Source: Bradyrhizobium sp. WSM3983 (GTDB taxonomy: Bacteria; Pseudomonadota; Alphaproteobacteria; Rhizobiales; Xanthobacteraceae). Taken from it: a DNA stretch of 64,000 bases. Of this stretch, positions 27,012 through 36,746 are shown one piece after another. The notes beneath the pieces are model-generated. The model made no database searches, was not told where the DNA came from, and saw nothing but the letters and a program-made list of their open reading frames with translations. The stretch's first letter is position 1, and every line of letters begins with the position of its first letter. A program made the position numbers and the translations under genes. The stretch spans positions 62,001 to 126,000 of the forward strand of contig NZ_AXAY01000017.1 in NCBI RefSeq assembly GCF_000473045.1. Direction: 5' to 3'.

Positions 27012-27937
27012 CAGTACTCATCCATGCCATGATGGTCGAGGCGAGCGTCGGATCCGTGCGGAATCGAATGTCACGATGACAAGGCGAAACGGCTGGTTGC
27101 TCGCAAAATTGATGATCGAATCGGCAAACGCGCGGCCGACTTCATCGACAGCCGATCGAAACGCTGAGCCAACCCGAGCGATGGATGGTCTCTGGACGAT
27201 GCAGGTATCAGCTCGATCGTGATTGCGACGACCGTCAAGTGCATCTCGGACAATTGCCAGGCCGCGAGTCGTCCGCGTGTTGATCGGCGTCAGTCGAGCA
27301 ATTGTCATCGAGCTGTCCCGCGTTGGTGGCCTGTGCGCAAGCTTTCGCTGCCGCATGTTCCACTCAGCAATCGGCGTGCCGCAGGAAGCGGTGCTGTAGG
27401 CGTTCGTTGATGCGAGAAAGCCAGGGTCTTGGCTTCGCCGACGGCAAAATGGTGTCGCGCGTATCGTCCGGTTTCCGACATCTTCGTCGCGAACCGGACG
27501 TGATGCTCACCAAGTGCGCGGGCTGTCTCTTCCCGCAGTTCGCGTCAACCAAACACGTTTGACGCGAAGGTTGTTCGAATCCTGCTGTTTGGAGACAGCG
27601 ACATTTGGATTAACGCGTTCGCAGCCAATGAGTCGGCTGTTGCTCCACGCGACCCGGCGGAAATAATCAAATCCGCAGCTGTCAAAGCTCTTTCGAAGCG
27701 CGTCGCCGAAGGCCACTTTCCAGCAGACTAGTCATTCGAGTGAGAGTTATGCGGCGACGAATGCGAGCGCCAGTTTGACTGACCTGGCAAACTCAACGGC
27801 TGCGGCCACATAGATGACGTATTGAGATTGTTTCAGGCTGACTTATGTGCGGTAGCATTGGGTAGAGCCGATGAAGCACAGGCGGACACCTTCGTGTGGG
27901 CCGACTTCGAAGCAGTTAGCAACGCCAAGGAGGATGC
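27012..27937. other. Gene-poor stretch
   Basis: 925 bp. A + strand frame ending at 27731 (AEIIKSAAVKALSKRVAEG) looks protein-like but has no start codon or RBS. It may be the tail of a lost gene. Nothing else recognised. Confidence 0.35.
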
Positions 27938-28357
27938 GTGAGAGCGCAGATCATAGATAGACTGGAGGCGGGCCGCGTACAGCATGGGCAGTTCGCCAGC
28001 GCGCCAGGGTCAGGTCCTTGTGGTCTCTTCTTTGTTCAAGGACCTTGCGGCTGTAAACTGCAAATCGCGGCATTGGTGCGCCCGGGATGGGAGCACGTCT
28101 CCGTCTCGACGCCGCGGCGTTGTCCGAACTGGGAAGAGATGTGCTTCGTCAAGGACCTGTTTTGGGACGAAGAGGAATGCGTTATGCAGCTGCATCCTCC
28201 GTACTCGCAATACGTGAACAACAGCAGGTACTGCCTGCACCTCTGGAAGCCCATTCGTGAGAACATTCCAAGACCACCGGCATCCTTCATAGGCGTCGTC
28301 GGCCTCGGGCCGTCCGAGGCGGCGTCGCTGTTGGCACGAATGAGAGCACGATCGTGA
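27938..28357 (+). CDS. Conserved hypothetical protein, phage-associated type
   Basis: 139 aa, GTG start at 27938 closely behind AGGAGG. The core WEHVSVST..RCPNWEEMC, FVKDLFWDEEECVMQLHPP and YCLHLWKP recalls an uncharacterised domain found in phages and prophage regions of Rhizobiales. The Trp/His/Cys pattern is conserved, so the gene is probably real. It has no signal peptide or membrane segment. No other phage structural gene is nearby, so it may be a stray. Confidence 0.75.
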   Translation: MRAQIIDRLEAGRVQHGQFASAPGSGPCGLFFVQGPCGCKLQIAALVRPGWEHVSVSTPRRCPNWEEMCFVKDLFWDEEECVMQLHPPYSQYVNNSRYCLHLWKPIRENIPRPPASFIGVVGLGPSEAASLLARMRARS

Positions 28358-28486
28358 TCGGCAATGTGCGGTTGGCAACCGGGCCAATCCACGCGGACGC
28401 TGGACCCCATCGGTCCAGGTCTCCTGCGGTGTTTCAAGATGGAGACAGCCCGTCGACTGTACCGGTCAGTGACTCATCGCTTTGCC

Positions 28487-29170
28487 TTAAAATGAGCTCT
28501 CGGGCATGAGGCTCAATTCGAGGTCCCGGAACAGGGTGTAATTCCGCCGAATCCATTGGTGCAGCTCCGTGGTCGAATCCTTTTCGTGGCGCAAATACCC
28601 CGTAAAGGAAAACGTCAGGCGATCGATATAGGTTTTCAAAAATTGGGGCAGAGCGAAGATGCGTAGCACAGGATCGCGGTCCATTGCTTCGGGCAATTCG
28701 CCGCGCAACACGAACTGATTATGGACCGTGATCAGCGCAGGTGCCCGGATCTGGTGCCGTAACACCTCATAGCTGCGTGAGGAGACGCGATCGGCGCTCC
28801 CGACAAATAGGATGATTGGTGCGACCTGGTTGCGTACCGCCTCCCTCACGAACTCAATCTCGATGCACATTTTGAAGAACTCGTCGAATGCGTGGAAACC
28901 GAGATCAATCACCTTCGCGATCCCGTCGTCTAGGATGAGCCGGTCCATCAACTGCATCTTGCCCCAGGTGTCGGTCACATCCGCCGTCTCGGTAATTTTG
29001 GGCAGGTAATCGACCAGCGACGGCTCCCTCAAATTGATATCGAAGGAGAGCACGGATCCGTTCTTGAGCAGCAAGAACTCGCTCAAGAGCCGAGCGACCA
29101 GAGTCTTACCGACTTGCAGGCTGGGAGAGCAGATGATGTAGACCGGCGTAGGTGGCATCTCCAGCGACAT
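28487..29170 (-). CDS. P-loop NTPase, partner of the ParA-like ATPase
   Basis: 227 aa from the ATG at 29170 (the frame is open to 29206). An N-terminal P-loop reads SPSLQVGKTLVARLL (about residues 14-28), then VLSFDINLREPSLVDYLP where ParA-type proteins have the DxD region. A long helical C-terminal half has no known domain. It follows the ParA-like gene on the same strand with about 40 bp between the starts and stops used here (6 bp if the TTG start is used). The pair is probably one transcript. Function unknown; no parB or parS was found. Confidence 0.75.
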   Translation of the reverse strand: MSLEMPPTPVYIICSPSLQVGKTLVARLLSEFLLLKNGSVLSFDINLREPSLVDYLPKITETADVTDTWGKMQLMDRLILDDGIAKVIDLGFHAFDEFFKMCIEIEFVREAVRNQVAPIILFVGSADRVSSRSYEVLRHQIRAPALITVHNQFVLRGELPEAMDRDPVLRIFALPQFLKTYIDRLTFSFTGYLRHEKDSTTELHQWIRRNYTLFRDLELSLMPESSF

Positions 29171-29211
29171 CACACGGGTTCGTATATTCCCCAAGGTGCA
29201 TACCAAAAGGA

Positions 29212-29961
29212 CTACGTTTCACTGCTGCGAGGTACTACTGTGGTGCCAGTCAGATCGGTCAAGTCGATGCGGTCATACTCGGACCAGACATTGGCCAGCC
29301 AGTGCCGGACATAGCCCCGCAGCACAAAGGAGTAATTCGCGATCTCATCGAGCGGCCCTTTGTTTGCGACGAAATTGGCGAACGAAACGGAAGCGACCTC
29401 GACCTGCTCATAGGCCATCTCGTTGAGTTTCGGGATCGTCAGTTCGGTGGCGCCCTTGATGCGGTGAAAATACGAATCGTAAGTCGACTGATCCCACTGA
29501 AAGAACTGGGTATCGTTGATGAAATTCTTGACCAGGAAATACTTCGCGCCGTTCATGAAATTGGCTGTTTCGGCGATCTCATCCAGAGAAGCGATCGAAG
29601 GGCCAAGGATATGGAAGACGGCAAAGGTGATCTGCCCGGACTTTACTGAGTCCAGGAACCCGATGTCACGCAATGAGTTCAGAGCAACCGATAGCAAGCC
29701 TGCGCGGACGTCGATCACGGTGACCGACAGCCCTGCGTTCAAGGTGTCGAAGATCCTCATCTGGTCCGCCGTTGTCGTCATATCGACGATCTCAGTGATG
29801 TCGGAATGAAAGCGCTTCAGCGTACCTCGCGGTGACTCCGTGTCAAAAGCGCGGGTCTGCACCTTGTTCACGCTGAAATAGTCCAGAAGCGTCCGACATA
29901 CGGTCGTCTTGCCGACCCCACCCTTGTCCGCGCCAACCACAATCACAACCGGCTTCGCCAT
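29212..29961 (-). CDS. ParA/MinD-type ATPase
   Basis: 249 aa from the ATG at 29961 behind AAAGGGAATTCG. The deviant Walker A is GADKGGVGKTT (residues 9-19) with the signature lysine. FDTESPRGTL fills the switch I region and VTVIDVRAGLLSVALNSL the switch II/Walker B region. Such ATPases position DNA or protein cargo. Without ParB or a replication gene here, a role in plasmid or element partition or in effector/organelle positioning is open. It forms an apparent two-gene operon with the second P-loop protein at 28487-29170. Confidence 0.85.
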   Translation of the reverse strand: MAKPVVIVVGADKGGVGKTTVCRTLLDYFSVNKVQTRAFDTESPRGTLKRFHSDITEIVDMTTTADQMRIFDTLNAGLSVTVIDVRAGLLSVALNSLRDIGFLDSVKSGQITFAVFHILGPSIASLDEIAETANFMNGAKYFLVKNFINDTQFFQWDQSTYDSYFHRIKGATELTIPKLNEMAYEQVEVASVSFANFVANKGPLDEIANYSFVLRGYVRHWLANVWSEYDRIDLTDLTGTTVVPRSSET

Positions 29962-31758
29962 CGAATTCCCTTTAAGACATGCGCTACGCCAACCGCGAGG
30001 CGCGATCGACGATCTTTGCTTTGGACGTGAACATGGCAGAAAGAAGAGGCAGTCGAAGTTTTGCAAAGGTTTGCGAACGATGTCTGACGTGGCGACGCTC
30101 TACGTCAGGTTCACGGTCATCTAACAGCTCAGAGAATCCGGACTACGACCCTCGTCGTCGATCTTGACGTTGCGTCAGGTTTGAACTCCGAACGCCAAGC
30201 ACGTTCGGCGTCTCCCGCTTGTTTGCAACGGAGCGGATGCAAGATATCGGACGCGAACGAGAGCCGGTGTCGCGAGTGCCAGAAAAAAGTGGATCAGCGG
30301 CAGGACCAGCTTACCCGAAAGAGGGGATGTGCGCTGTGCCACGGTCGAGGCAGAGATATTGGAAGTTTCGATAGCTTGGCAGTTGAGCTGCATCGCGCAG
30401 CCAAGTGTGCAGCATGAGCGTCGACGTAAGTCATCGCGGATTGTACCATGATCGCACATCATGCTAGGGCCGTCGCGAGGCGGGCCTCGCCGCGGACGGT
30501 TCGCTGGTGTGTCGGTCACAACTTGGCCGTCAATTCGCGAGATGACGTTTGTGGGCGGGGCCAACAGCTGAAAGAGGGAAGAGGGTTGATCCAGGCGGAA
30601 ATGGATGTCGTCGAGCACATGCTCGCCTCACTAACCAGATGCGCCCTGCAGAGCCGGGTTGCCCCTACTAACCACCAGGTTGCGCATCATTTCGAACTCG
30701 CCTGCGAGAGAGTAGGACTCCTCATTACGCCGGCGTCTGCCATTCGAATCTTCAAGCGCCTCGCACACGAGGTTCGGGAGGCAGAATCGATTCTGGAATT
30801 CATCGGTCCTCGTACCGGTGAGTTGCAATGAATGGGCTAAAAGAGTTGATGTGAGTTTGCGAGCGGAGTCATTGTCCGTGCACGCAAAAGCCCTCGGCGT
30901 ACGTCGGATGTAAACGGCGCCGAGGGTGTTGTTCGCGGGTCGCGCATTCGAGTTGTGGCGCATTGCCTTTGGCGCGACGTAGCGCTCCAGAACGAGTGGA
31001 TGCTGCGCGTCACAATCCCGTCGTCACACGCTCTGTGTCTGGTGCGACGCGACTGAGGCCGTTGGCAACAACCATGTGACACATTCGGTCCACCGTCTGA
31101 CACGATCGCGCCCTCGAAAGCCCAATCGAGGAGTAGTGCCGTCTCCGGCAATTGGAAATGACGTGTTGCCCTCTCGCTTATTCCAATCGTCGATAGCCAG
31201 CGCGTGGCGCCAGATTATCCGCAACCGTGCAGATCGGCGGCAGCGCGTTCCCCGAGCGATGAGCATCGGTCTGTCGCACAGATCTTGAAGGCGACGGCCA
31301 TTCAGCCGCGTGTGTCGTCCAGCATCCCGTTAGGGCGAGCTGGCCGACGATCCGCAAGTCGACCAGCCAGCGGCCGAGTGTGCTGTGCCATCGAGGGGGA
31401 GCGCGATCGCTGATCGCAACGCAGAGCATTGGTGTCGGACCGGCATGTTCGATGTTGGCTGGAACTGAAATGGCACCCCCTCTGGCGGTCGGCCGCCTTC
31501 AGCAGCTCTCGTCCATAGGCTTCGCCGCGCATGGGATTACAGGGGCACCCCTTGCGCGCCTGCCTTGTGCCGCAGACCGGTACGTCTCTCGTTGTTGGCA
31601 GCAGTTTTACTGACCTGCATCGCCAAGTGTCGCGGCTGTAGCAAAGCGCAGTGTCGCGTTCGGACCAATGTCAGGTTTGCTTCGGTCCTTGACCCGGCGA
31701 ACGGCCGAGGAGTGGCTCAACAGACTGTTTTAAAAGTGAATTAATGACTGCGGGGAAT
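29962..31758. other. Long gene-poor stretch
   Basis: 1.8 kb. The only candidate is 30448-30831 (+, 127 codons; inner start MDVVEHMLASLTRCALQ at about 30602, tail RIFKRLAHEVREAESILEF), which looks helical and may be a small gene but matches nothing I know. The remainder has compositional ORFs only. Confidence 0.35.
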
Positions 31759-31774
31759 TGGTACGACAATTGCT
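31759..31774 (+). promoter_or_regulatory. Sigma54 promoter of the fixA pseudogene
   Basis: TGGTACGACAATTGCT, GG-N10-GC, one base different from the fixA promoter at 18315-18330 and at nearly the same distance from the ATG (51 versus 54 bp). The promoter is better preserved than the gene behind it. Confidence 0.8.
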
Positions 31775-31809
31775 GTTCTCAGGCCAGCTCGGAAGTTCCG
31801 GAGTCCCGC

Positions 31810-32150
31810 ATGCCCCGTTTCGTCTCGATGAAGCAAAATTGCGACCGCACGCGGGTCCGCGTCCGAGATCCAGCTCCGGCGCGCCGGCGTCTTTCCGAAC
31901 ACGCTAGACCGCACATTTCGATCGCAGTGCGATCAGCGGCGGAGTTGAGGGGACATGGGTCGCGACGAGCTGAGACTCTCGACCATTGGTGCTTGAGTTG
32001 CCGTGCGGTTCTTGCGCGAAGCGCTCATCTTCGGCAGCGGCCATGTCGTCTGGCTCACCGAGCGCGTCTTCGCCAGCATCGAACAAGAAGAGCGCAAGCG
32101 CTTCGCTCTACCGCGGATCCGGGCTGCCGAGACTCAAATATAAACATCGA
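31810..32150 (+). pseudogene. fixA: fixA pseudogene (5' half, frameshifted)
   Basis: MPRFVSMKQNCDRTRVRV aligns with the FixA start MHNVVCIKQVPDSAQIRV. After a frame change, GRDELRLSTIGA*VAVRF followed by LREALIFGSGHVVWLTERVF aligns with GGEITVLTMGPP...LRKALTFGADRAVLLTDRCF of the intact FixA. An in-frame stop and at least one frameshift kill it, and similarity fades after about 32150. It is therefore a decayed partial duplicate of fixA together with its sigma54 promoter. The open frame at 31744-32505 that covers it is an artefact of GC composition. Confidence 0.8.
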
Positions 32151-32660
32151 GGCTCCGCCGCCGCTGCGGCGCCTGCCATTACGCAGCCGCAATGTCTTAG
32201 AGGTCGGTCGTGCGCAAGAGAGCGAGGTGCTCGCCGACAGCGCGATAGCGGCGGCCGTCCCTGTTCGCGATAGCCGGCTCCGCGGGCCGCGACGAGCCCA
32301 ACCGCAACGAGACCACCTGGTGCCGAATCGGACGCCGCACCGTCCTCCTCGGCAGCGCGGCCATTGCAGCCACATCACGGAGCTGTCCACACGGCAGTTG
32401 CGATGTGCCCGCGCGCTTAAGCCGTCGATACGCGTTCGCGGCCTTCTCGACCGATCGCTGCTTCGAGGCGTCTATCCCTTCCGAGCACGTTTCGGGAGAG
32501 CTTAACCAACTCGGGAACTGCATGCCGCAACGCTCGATCGCTCGCATTGCAAAGACGCGAAGCCCAACGGTGAAGGCGATTGAACGACGCTCCGCCCTCA
32601 ACAAGCTCCGCGCAACGACGCAGTACGGCATTTGGGGCGCGCGGCCTCGTGAGGCGCTAA
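32151..32660. other. Gene-free stretch
   Basis: About 500 bp between the fixA remnant and the LuxR-type gene. Frames on both strands are open but not recognisable. Confidence 0.35.
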
Positions 32661-33386
32661 ATGGATCTCTTCAATTTCATCGAATGCGCCAAAGCAACGC
32701 ACTCCATCAAGGTCTTGTTCGACCTTCTCGTAAGCTGCGCGAGCGAGAAAGGCTTCAGTGAAGTCGCTTATGGAGCCCTCACTTTCGCGGAGGCAGGTGG
32801 TCTACCGGAATATCTGCCCTCTGGGGTGACGGTGACCTTTCCGCCCGATTGGTGCGGCCGGTACGTTGAGCGCAAGTACCGTGTCATCGATCCGGTGGTT
32901 CGACGGGCACCAACGCTTTCGCGGCCGTTCCTGTGGGATCAACTTGCCAAGAAATGTCAATTGCAACCCAGCGAGCAGCGCGTACTCTCAGAAGCCAAAG
33001 AGGCAGGTCTGAAGCACGGTATGAGCGTGCCGTTGTACGGACCATTGGGCCAAGTGGCTCTGGCATCCTTTGCATCCCCGTTCGACGATGCTGATCCGCA
33101 GTGCGAGATGAGTCATCTCAACGTACTAGCCTGGCACTTCCACATTGCCCTTGCCGAGATCTCGCGCCCCTCCGCTCGCGGCTCAAATTGCGAAGTTGCG
33201 CTGTCTGAGCGCGAAAAAGATTGCTTGCGATGGGTCGGCGAGGGCAAGTCCTCCTGGGAAATAGGCAAGATACTCGAGGTGAGCGAGAATACGGTCAACT
33301 TCCATCTCAAGAACGCGATACGAAAGCTCGGTACTTCAAACCGGACCCACGGGATTGCAAAGGCCATTCGCCAAAACCTCATTTGA
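32661..33386 (+). CDS. LuxR-family regulator with autoinducer-binding domain (solo)
   Basis: 241 aa. The N-terminal two-thirds has the acyl-homoserine-lactone-binding domain pattern (WCGRYVERKYRVIDPVVRRA, then PFLWDQL, then GMSVPLYGP). The C-terminal LuxR helix-turn-helix is LSEREKDCLRWVGEGKSSWE and ISENTVNFHL-like, ending KLGTSNRTHGIAKA. The architecture is that of BjaR-type quorum regulators. No luxI-type synthase is within the window, so it is a solo that may sense a signal made elsewhere. It stands alone; targets unknown. Confidence 0.9.
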   Translation: MDLFNFIECAKATHSIKVLFDLLVSCASEKGFSEVAYGALTFAEAGGLPEYLPSGVTVTFPPDWCGRYVERKYRVIDPVVRRAPTLSRPFLWDQLAKKCQLQPSEQRVLSEAKEAGLKHGMSVPLYGPLGQVALASFASPFDDADPQCEMSHLNVLAWHFHIALAEISRPSARGSNCEVALSEREKDCLRWVGEGKSSWEIGKILEVSENTVNFHLKNAIRKLGTSNRTHGIAKAIRQNLI

Positions 33387-33660
33387 ATGCCCGGCCCCGC
33401 CCCTGAACCGACCGGATCAGTCCGTGAGAGACGACCGTCGTGGATGTGCACCCACAAACGTGGACGCCGCCTCGAGCCGTACGTAGCCGTGGCGCGCGGT
33501 GCTCGTGGACGCCCGCTTTCGCAGCTTCCCTACCGCCAAGCAAGAGTTGAGCAGACGCCGAGTGTTTCAGTAAGAATGGGCTTCGGTTCGCACGGGCAGT
33601 GACGGACCGGTCCTGATCGTGCCCTGCGCAGACAATGCTGAGCGGGGGCGCAAACTGCTG
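33387..33660. other. Short convergent intergenic region
   Basis: No recognised gene or strong terminator between the convergent luxR-type gene and the exported protein gene. Confidence 0.35.
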
Positions 33661-34839
33661 TCACTTCTGCGGGGCCGGCAAGGTCATTCCCGCGTTGCTC
33701 CAGCTACCGAATATCGGTCCTGACAGATCCTTCGGCAGGCCGACCAGCACGCCAATGGGACCAGCGTAGCCGTGGCGATAAGCCATGACCACAGACCGGT
33801 CATCGCTGGAGGTAAACTGGAAACTCCCGGTAAAATGTCGAGTTCGCAACACTGCGATGTTTGTGCTCCGACACAATGGGCAGCTGATTGGCGGAGGACC
33901 AGCGACGTCGCGGTCAGAAATCGGTGCAGTCGATTCGATGAACCCAGATCGCTTGGAGTAGTTGTCGAGTTCCCCTCGCTCGGAAGCGCTGATCGTACCG
34001 AGGTCGGCCTTCACGTTGAGGTCATACATCCGATCGATCTCCACGTCGCGCTGCTGACGCATCTGCATCGCCGCACAATGCGCTGCCTGTGCTTGCCGTT
34101 GCTGCTCGGTGAGTTCGGCCACGCGGAAGTTGTCGCCGTTATCCGCGGCTCGCTTGATCTCATCCGCCAGAAAGCCCTGATTGGCATGATAACGTCGATC
34201 CGCATCCTGGCGTCGCATCATCTCGTCCAGCACCTTGGGGGCGAGATCGTTCATCTGCTGGACTTTGCTCTCGCTAACATACGTCTCGCCGCCTTGTGCA
34301 TCGATATAGATGAGGCTGGAATAGACCGGTGCCGCTTCAATCGTCCACACGGGAGGATACGGTCCGTCAACGAACCCGAACACGGTGTCATTTAGGGTCC
34401 CGCCGCCCACGTAATAGTGAGCCGGTGTCTCCCGATACTCGAGTTCGTGATGCGGTGCTAAGTCGTTCGAGCCACGATGATCGATGACGTCCTCAATGAA
34501 CAGCACGCCAGGCGTACCCGGATGCGCGTCAATGTATCTCTTGGCTTGTTCATAACGAAGAGTGCGACGCTGCGTTGTTTGTGGCGCGGGTCCATATACG
34601 TCCGCGAGAAACATGACGGTCGCGTCAACGGACCCCAATTCCGCAGTATCAGCCGGAACTGGGTTTGGAGCCTCTGGCGTTCCAGATGGCTTCCTTGCAG
34701 ACTTCGCTGGGAACGATCGATCATCAGCCTCACCTGGCGCGGCATGTTCCTCCACAGCGGCAAGCAGGTGGAAATCGTTCGCACTGGCTTGAGCTTGAGC
34801 GAGAACGAGCATGCTGCAAGCTACAAGTATACTCCGCAT
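33661..34839 (-). CDS. Exported protein of unknown function
   Basis: 392 aa from the ATG at 34839 behind CGGAGG. A signal peptide MRSILVACSMLVLAQAQASA is followed by a low-complexity, Pro/Ala/Glu-rich linker, a domain with YVGGGTLNDTVFGFVDG, a Gln-rich helical part (about residues 230-280) and ISCPLCRSTN, a possible CxxC pair. No family recognised. It is likely periplasmic or secreted. It is divergent from nothing; the next gene upstream (35050) reads the same way. Confidence 0.75.
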   Translation of the reverse strand: MRSILVACSMLVLAQAQASANDFHLLAAVEEHAAPGEADDRSFPAKSARKPSGTPEAPNPVPADTAELGSVDATVMFLADVYGPAPQTTQRRTLRYEQAKRYIDAHPGTPGVLFIEDVIDHRGSNDLAPHHELEYRETPAHYYVGGGTLNDTVFGFVDGPYPPVWTIEAAPVYSSLIYIDAQGGETYVSESKVQQMNDLAPKVLDEMMRRQDADRRYHANQGFLADEIKRAADNGDNFRVAELTEQQRQAQAAHCAAMQMRQQRDVEIDRMYDLNVKADLGTISASERGELDNYSKRSGFIESTAPISDRDVAGPPPISCPLCRSTNIAVLRTRHFTGSFQFTSSDDRSVVMAYRHGYAGPIGVLVGLPKDLSGPIFGSWSNAGMTLPAPQK

Positions 34840-35049
34840 TGAAGAGCCTCCGTTTTGGTGTGGTGCAGCCCAGGTCAACAAGCGCGGAAAGCCGCACCAG
34901 TTGACCAGCTGGATCGAGTTTCGAGGGTGCCGAGGAAGTCCTGTTAGGGGGTACGAAAATCACGAGCAGTGCGCTCGTCCCCTTGACAGATGCATCACTG
35001 CATCGAGCGGCTGAACGAACACATCGAGCGGTGATTAGTTGCGATCATG

Positions 35050-36153
35050 TCACTCGGCCTGTTCGACGCTATTGTCTTGCCAACGATAGACAATGAATCC
35101 GGGAGCCGAGTTGTCTCCCTTGGCGTCGAACCGGACGACCCCGATCACCGTGTCGATAGGCTGCGAACGAAGCGTAGCTGCCACTTTCAGTGGATCGAAA
35201 GTACCAGCGCGTTTTGCGGCTTTCGCCCATGTCTGCACAGCGGCATAGGCGTAAAGCGAGTAACCTTCCGCAGACCGGTCGGAGGCCTTCAGTCGTGCCA
35301 CGACACTCGCCGCGTCAGCATTCTTGGTGGGATCCGGCATAAAGGTGAACAGTGTTCCGTTTCCGGCTTTGCCCGCGATCATCGAAAAATCGTGGGTCAT
35401 CAGCGGATCGTTGGCCATCACGGTCATACCTGCACCTGCATCTCGGGCCTGGCGCACGATCAGCCCGATCTCATTGTAGTAGCCGCCGATGTAAGCAAGC
35501 TTGATTCCGTCTGCTTTCAGCCTCGAAACCAGGGCCATGTAATCCTTCTCCCCGGCCACATAACTTTGTCGCTTCACATCCGACATCCCAACTTCCCGAA
35601 GATGAGTCGCGACGACATCGGCAATGCCTTTGCCAGCCGTGCTCCTGTCGTCAAGTACGGCAATCTTGGTGTTGGGGAAGTGCCGGCGGATATATTCGGC
35701 TGCCACGACACCTTGCTGGTCGTCGCGCCCACAGATTCGAAACACGGATTGGATGCCACGCTCTGTGAGCGCCGGATTGGTGGATCCGGGCGATATCTGA
35801 ATAACTTGCGCCTCGTCGTAAACGTTGGAAGCTGGTATCGACGAGGATGAACAAAAATGGCCAACGACCAACTTGACCTGATCCGTTGCAAGCCGATTGG
35901 CGACTACGACCGCCTGCTTGGGATCGCACGCGTCGTCGGCGATGCTCAACACGACCCTCGTTCCTGGAAGGAGGCCTGACGCATTCAAATCATCGACGGC
36001 GGCAGCGGCACCGTCTCGCATCTGCGCTCCAAGCGCAGCATTGCTTCCAGTCATCGGTCCTGCCACAGCAATATTGATGTCGGCCGCAGATGCAGCGGAC
36101 ATCAAAGCAAGGAGTGGAATAGCTGCCAGAGAAATGGCGCCATGGATTGACAT
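35050..36153 (-). CDS. ABC transporter substrate-binding protein (Leu/Ile/Val type)
   Basis: 367 aa from the ATG at 36153 (GGGAAGCTC upstream), where a signal peptide begins (MSIHGAISLAAIPLLALMSA). The type I periplasmic binding fold is seen in INIAVAGPMTGSNAALGAQM, VLSIADDACDPKQAV, VVGHFCSSSSIPASNVYDEA and RRHFPNTKIAVLDDRSTAGK. It should bind branched-chain amino acids or related small acids. No permease or ATPase gene is adjacent, so it is an orphan component. A MerR/NolA-type promoter at 36551-36581 faces it. An upstream ORF (ATG at 36431) ends in TAATG overlapping its start. Confidence 0.9.
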   Translation of the reverse strand: MSIHGAISLAAIPLLALMSAASAADINIAVAGPMTGSNAALGAQMRDGAAAAVDDLNASGLLPGTRVVLSIADDACDPKQAVVVANRLATDQVKLVVGHFCSSSSIPASNVYDEAQVIQISPGSTNPALTERGIQSVFRICGRDDQQGVVAAEYIRRHFPNTKIAVLDDRSTAGKGIADVVATHLREVGMSDVKRQSYVAGEKDYMALVSRLKADGIKLAYIGGYYNEIGLIVRQARDAGAGMTVMANDPLMTHDFSMIAGKAGNGTLFTFMPDPTKNADAASVVARLKASDRSAEGYSLYAYAAVQTWAKAAKRAGTFDPLKVAATLRSQPIDTVIGVVRFDAKGDNSAPGFIVYRWQDNSVEQAE

Positions 36154-36550
36154 TATGAGCTTCCCATGTGGGCTTGAGTGTGCAGCGGGCTTTGCCTGGA
36201 TTTGTTTATTTTTGCTGACGCGTCGCACCATGAAAGCGGAGGCCCTTGCTGTGAGCCGTTCTCCGCCCTGGTCTCGCGCGCGTGCCGTGGTGAGCGGAAG
36301 ATGGGCGAAGTATTGCCCCAAGGATCCTCTCTTCCGACAAGCACTCGGGCAGTGTCAGAGGAAAGCCGGCTCCGACCGCACTTGCGGTCGGCGCAAACGA
36401 GTTCGCGCTGATCAGACTCTGGTAGCGCCATAACGATCCTTCATTGCATGCCGAACGACGAGAACCCGCACCTTGGAAAACCACGCGTGCGGGCAAGGCG
36501 ACCCCTCGCTCGTGAGAGCGTCCCCGCGTCGCGGCGTTCAGCCAGATTCA

Positions 36551-36581
36551 ATCCTACAATCTGACGTTACGTGCGATTCAA
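36551..36581 (-). promoter_or_regulatory. MerR/NolA-type promoter, site d
   Basis: Leftward: -35 TTGAAT (36576-36581), a 19-bp spacer centred on ACGTAACGT, -10 TAGGAT (36551-36556). It is about 400 bp before the ABC binding-protein gene and lies between that gene and nolA. Confidence 0.65.
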
Positions 36582-36746
36582 GCCCGTTCGAGATACGCTT
36601 CTCAATGGTCGTGAGTGGCTCTCGTGGAAGGAGCGACAGGCAAGCTTGATGGGAAGGGACGAAAGAGCCAAAGCCGGAAACGCAGCATTCGCGACCTACG
36701 GCCGCCAATCATTTGAATGAAGGGCGCGCCTAAATCGGCGGCTGCG
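36582..36746. other. Region between promoter site d and nolA
   Basis: No gene recognised. It holds the nolA 3' flank; no clear terminator. Confidence 0.3.

Noticed and set aside
31744..32505. 253-codon ORF on the + strand as a gene
   Set aside because: It covers the fixA pseudogene, changes homology between frames and is Arg-rich without any domain after the first 25 codons.
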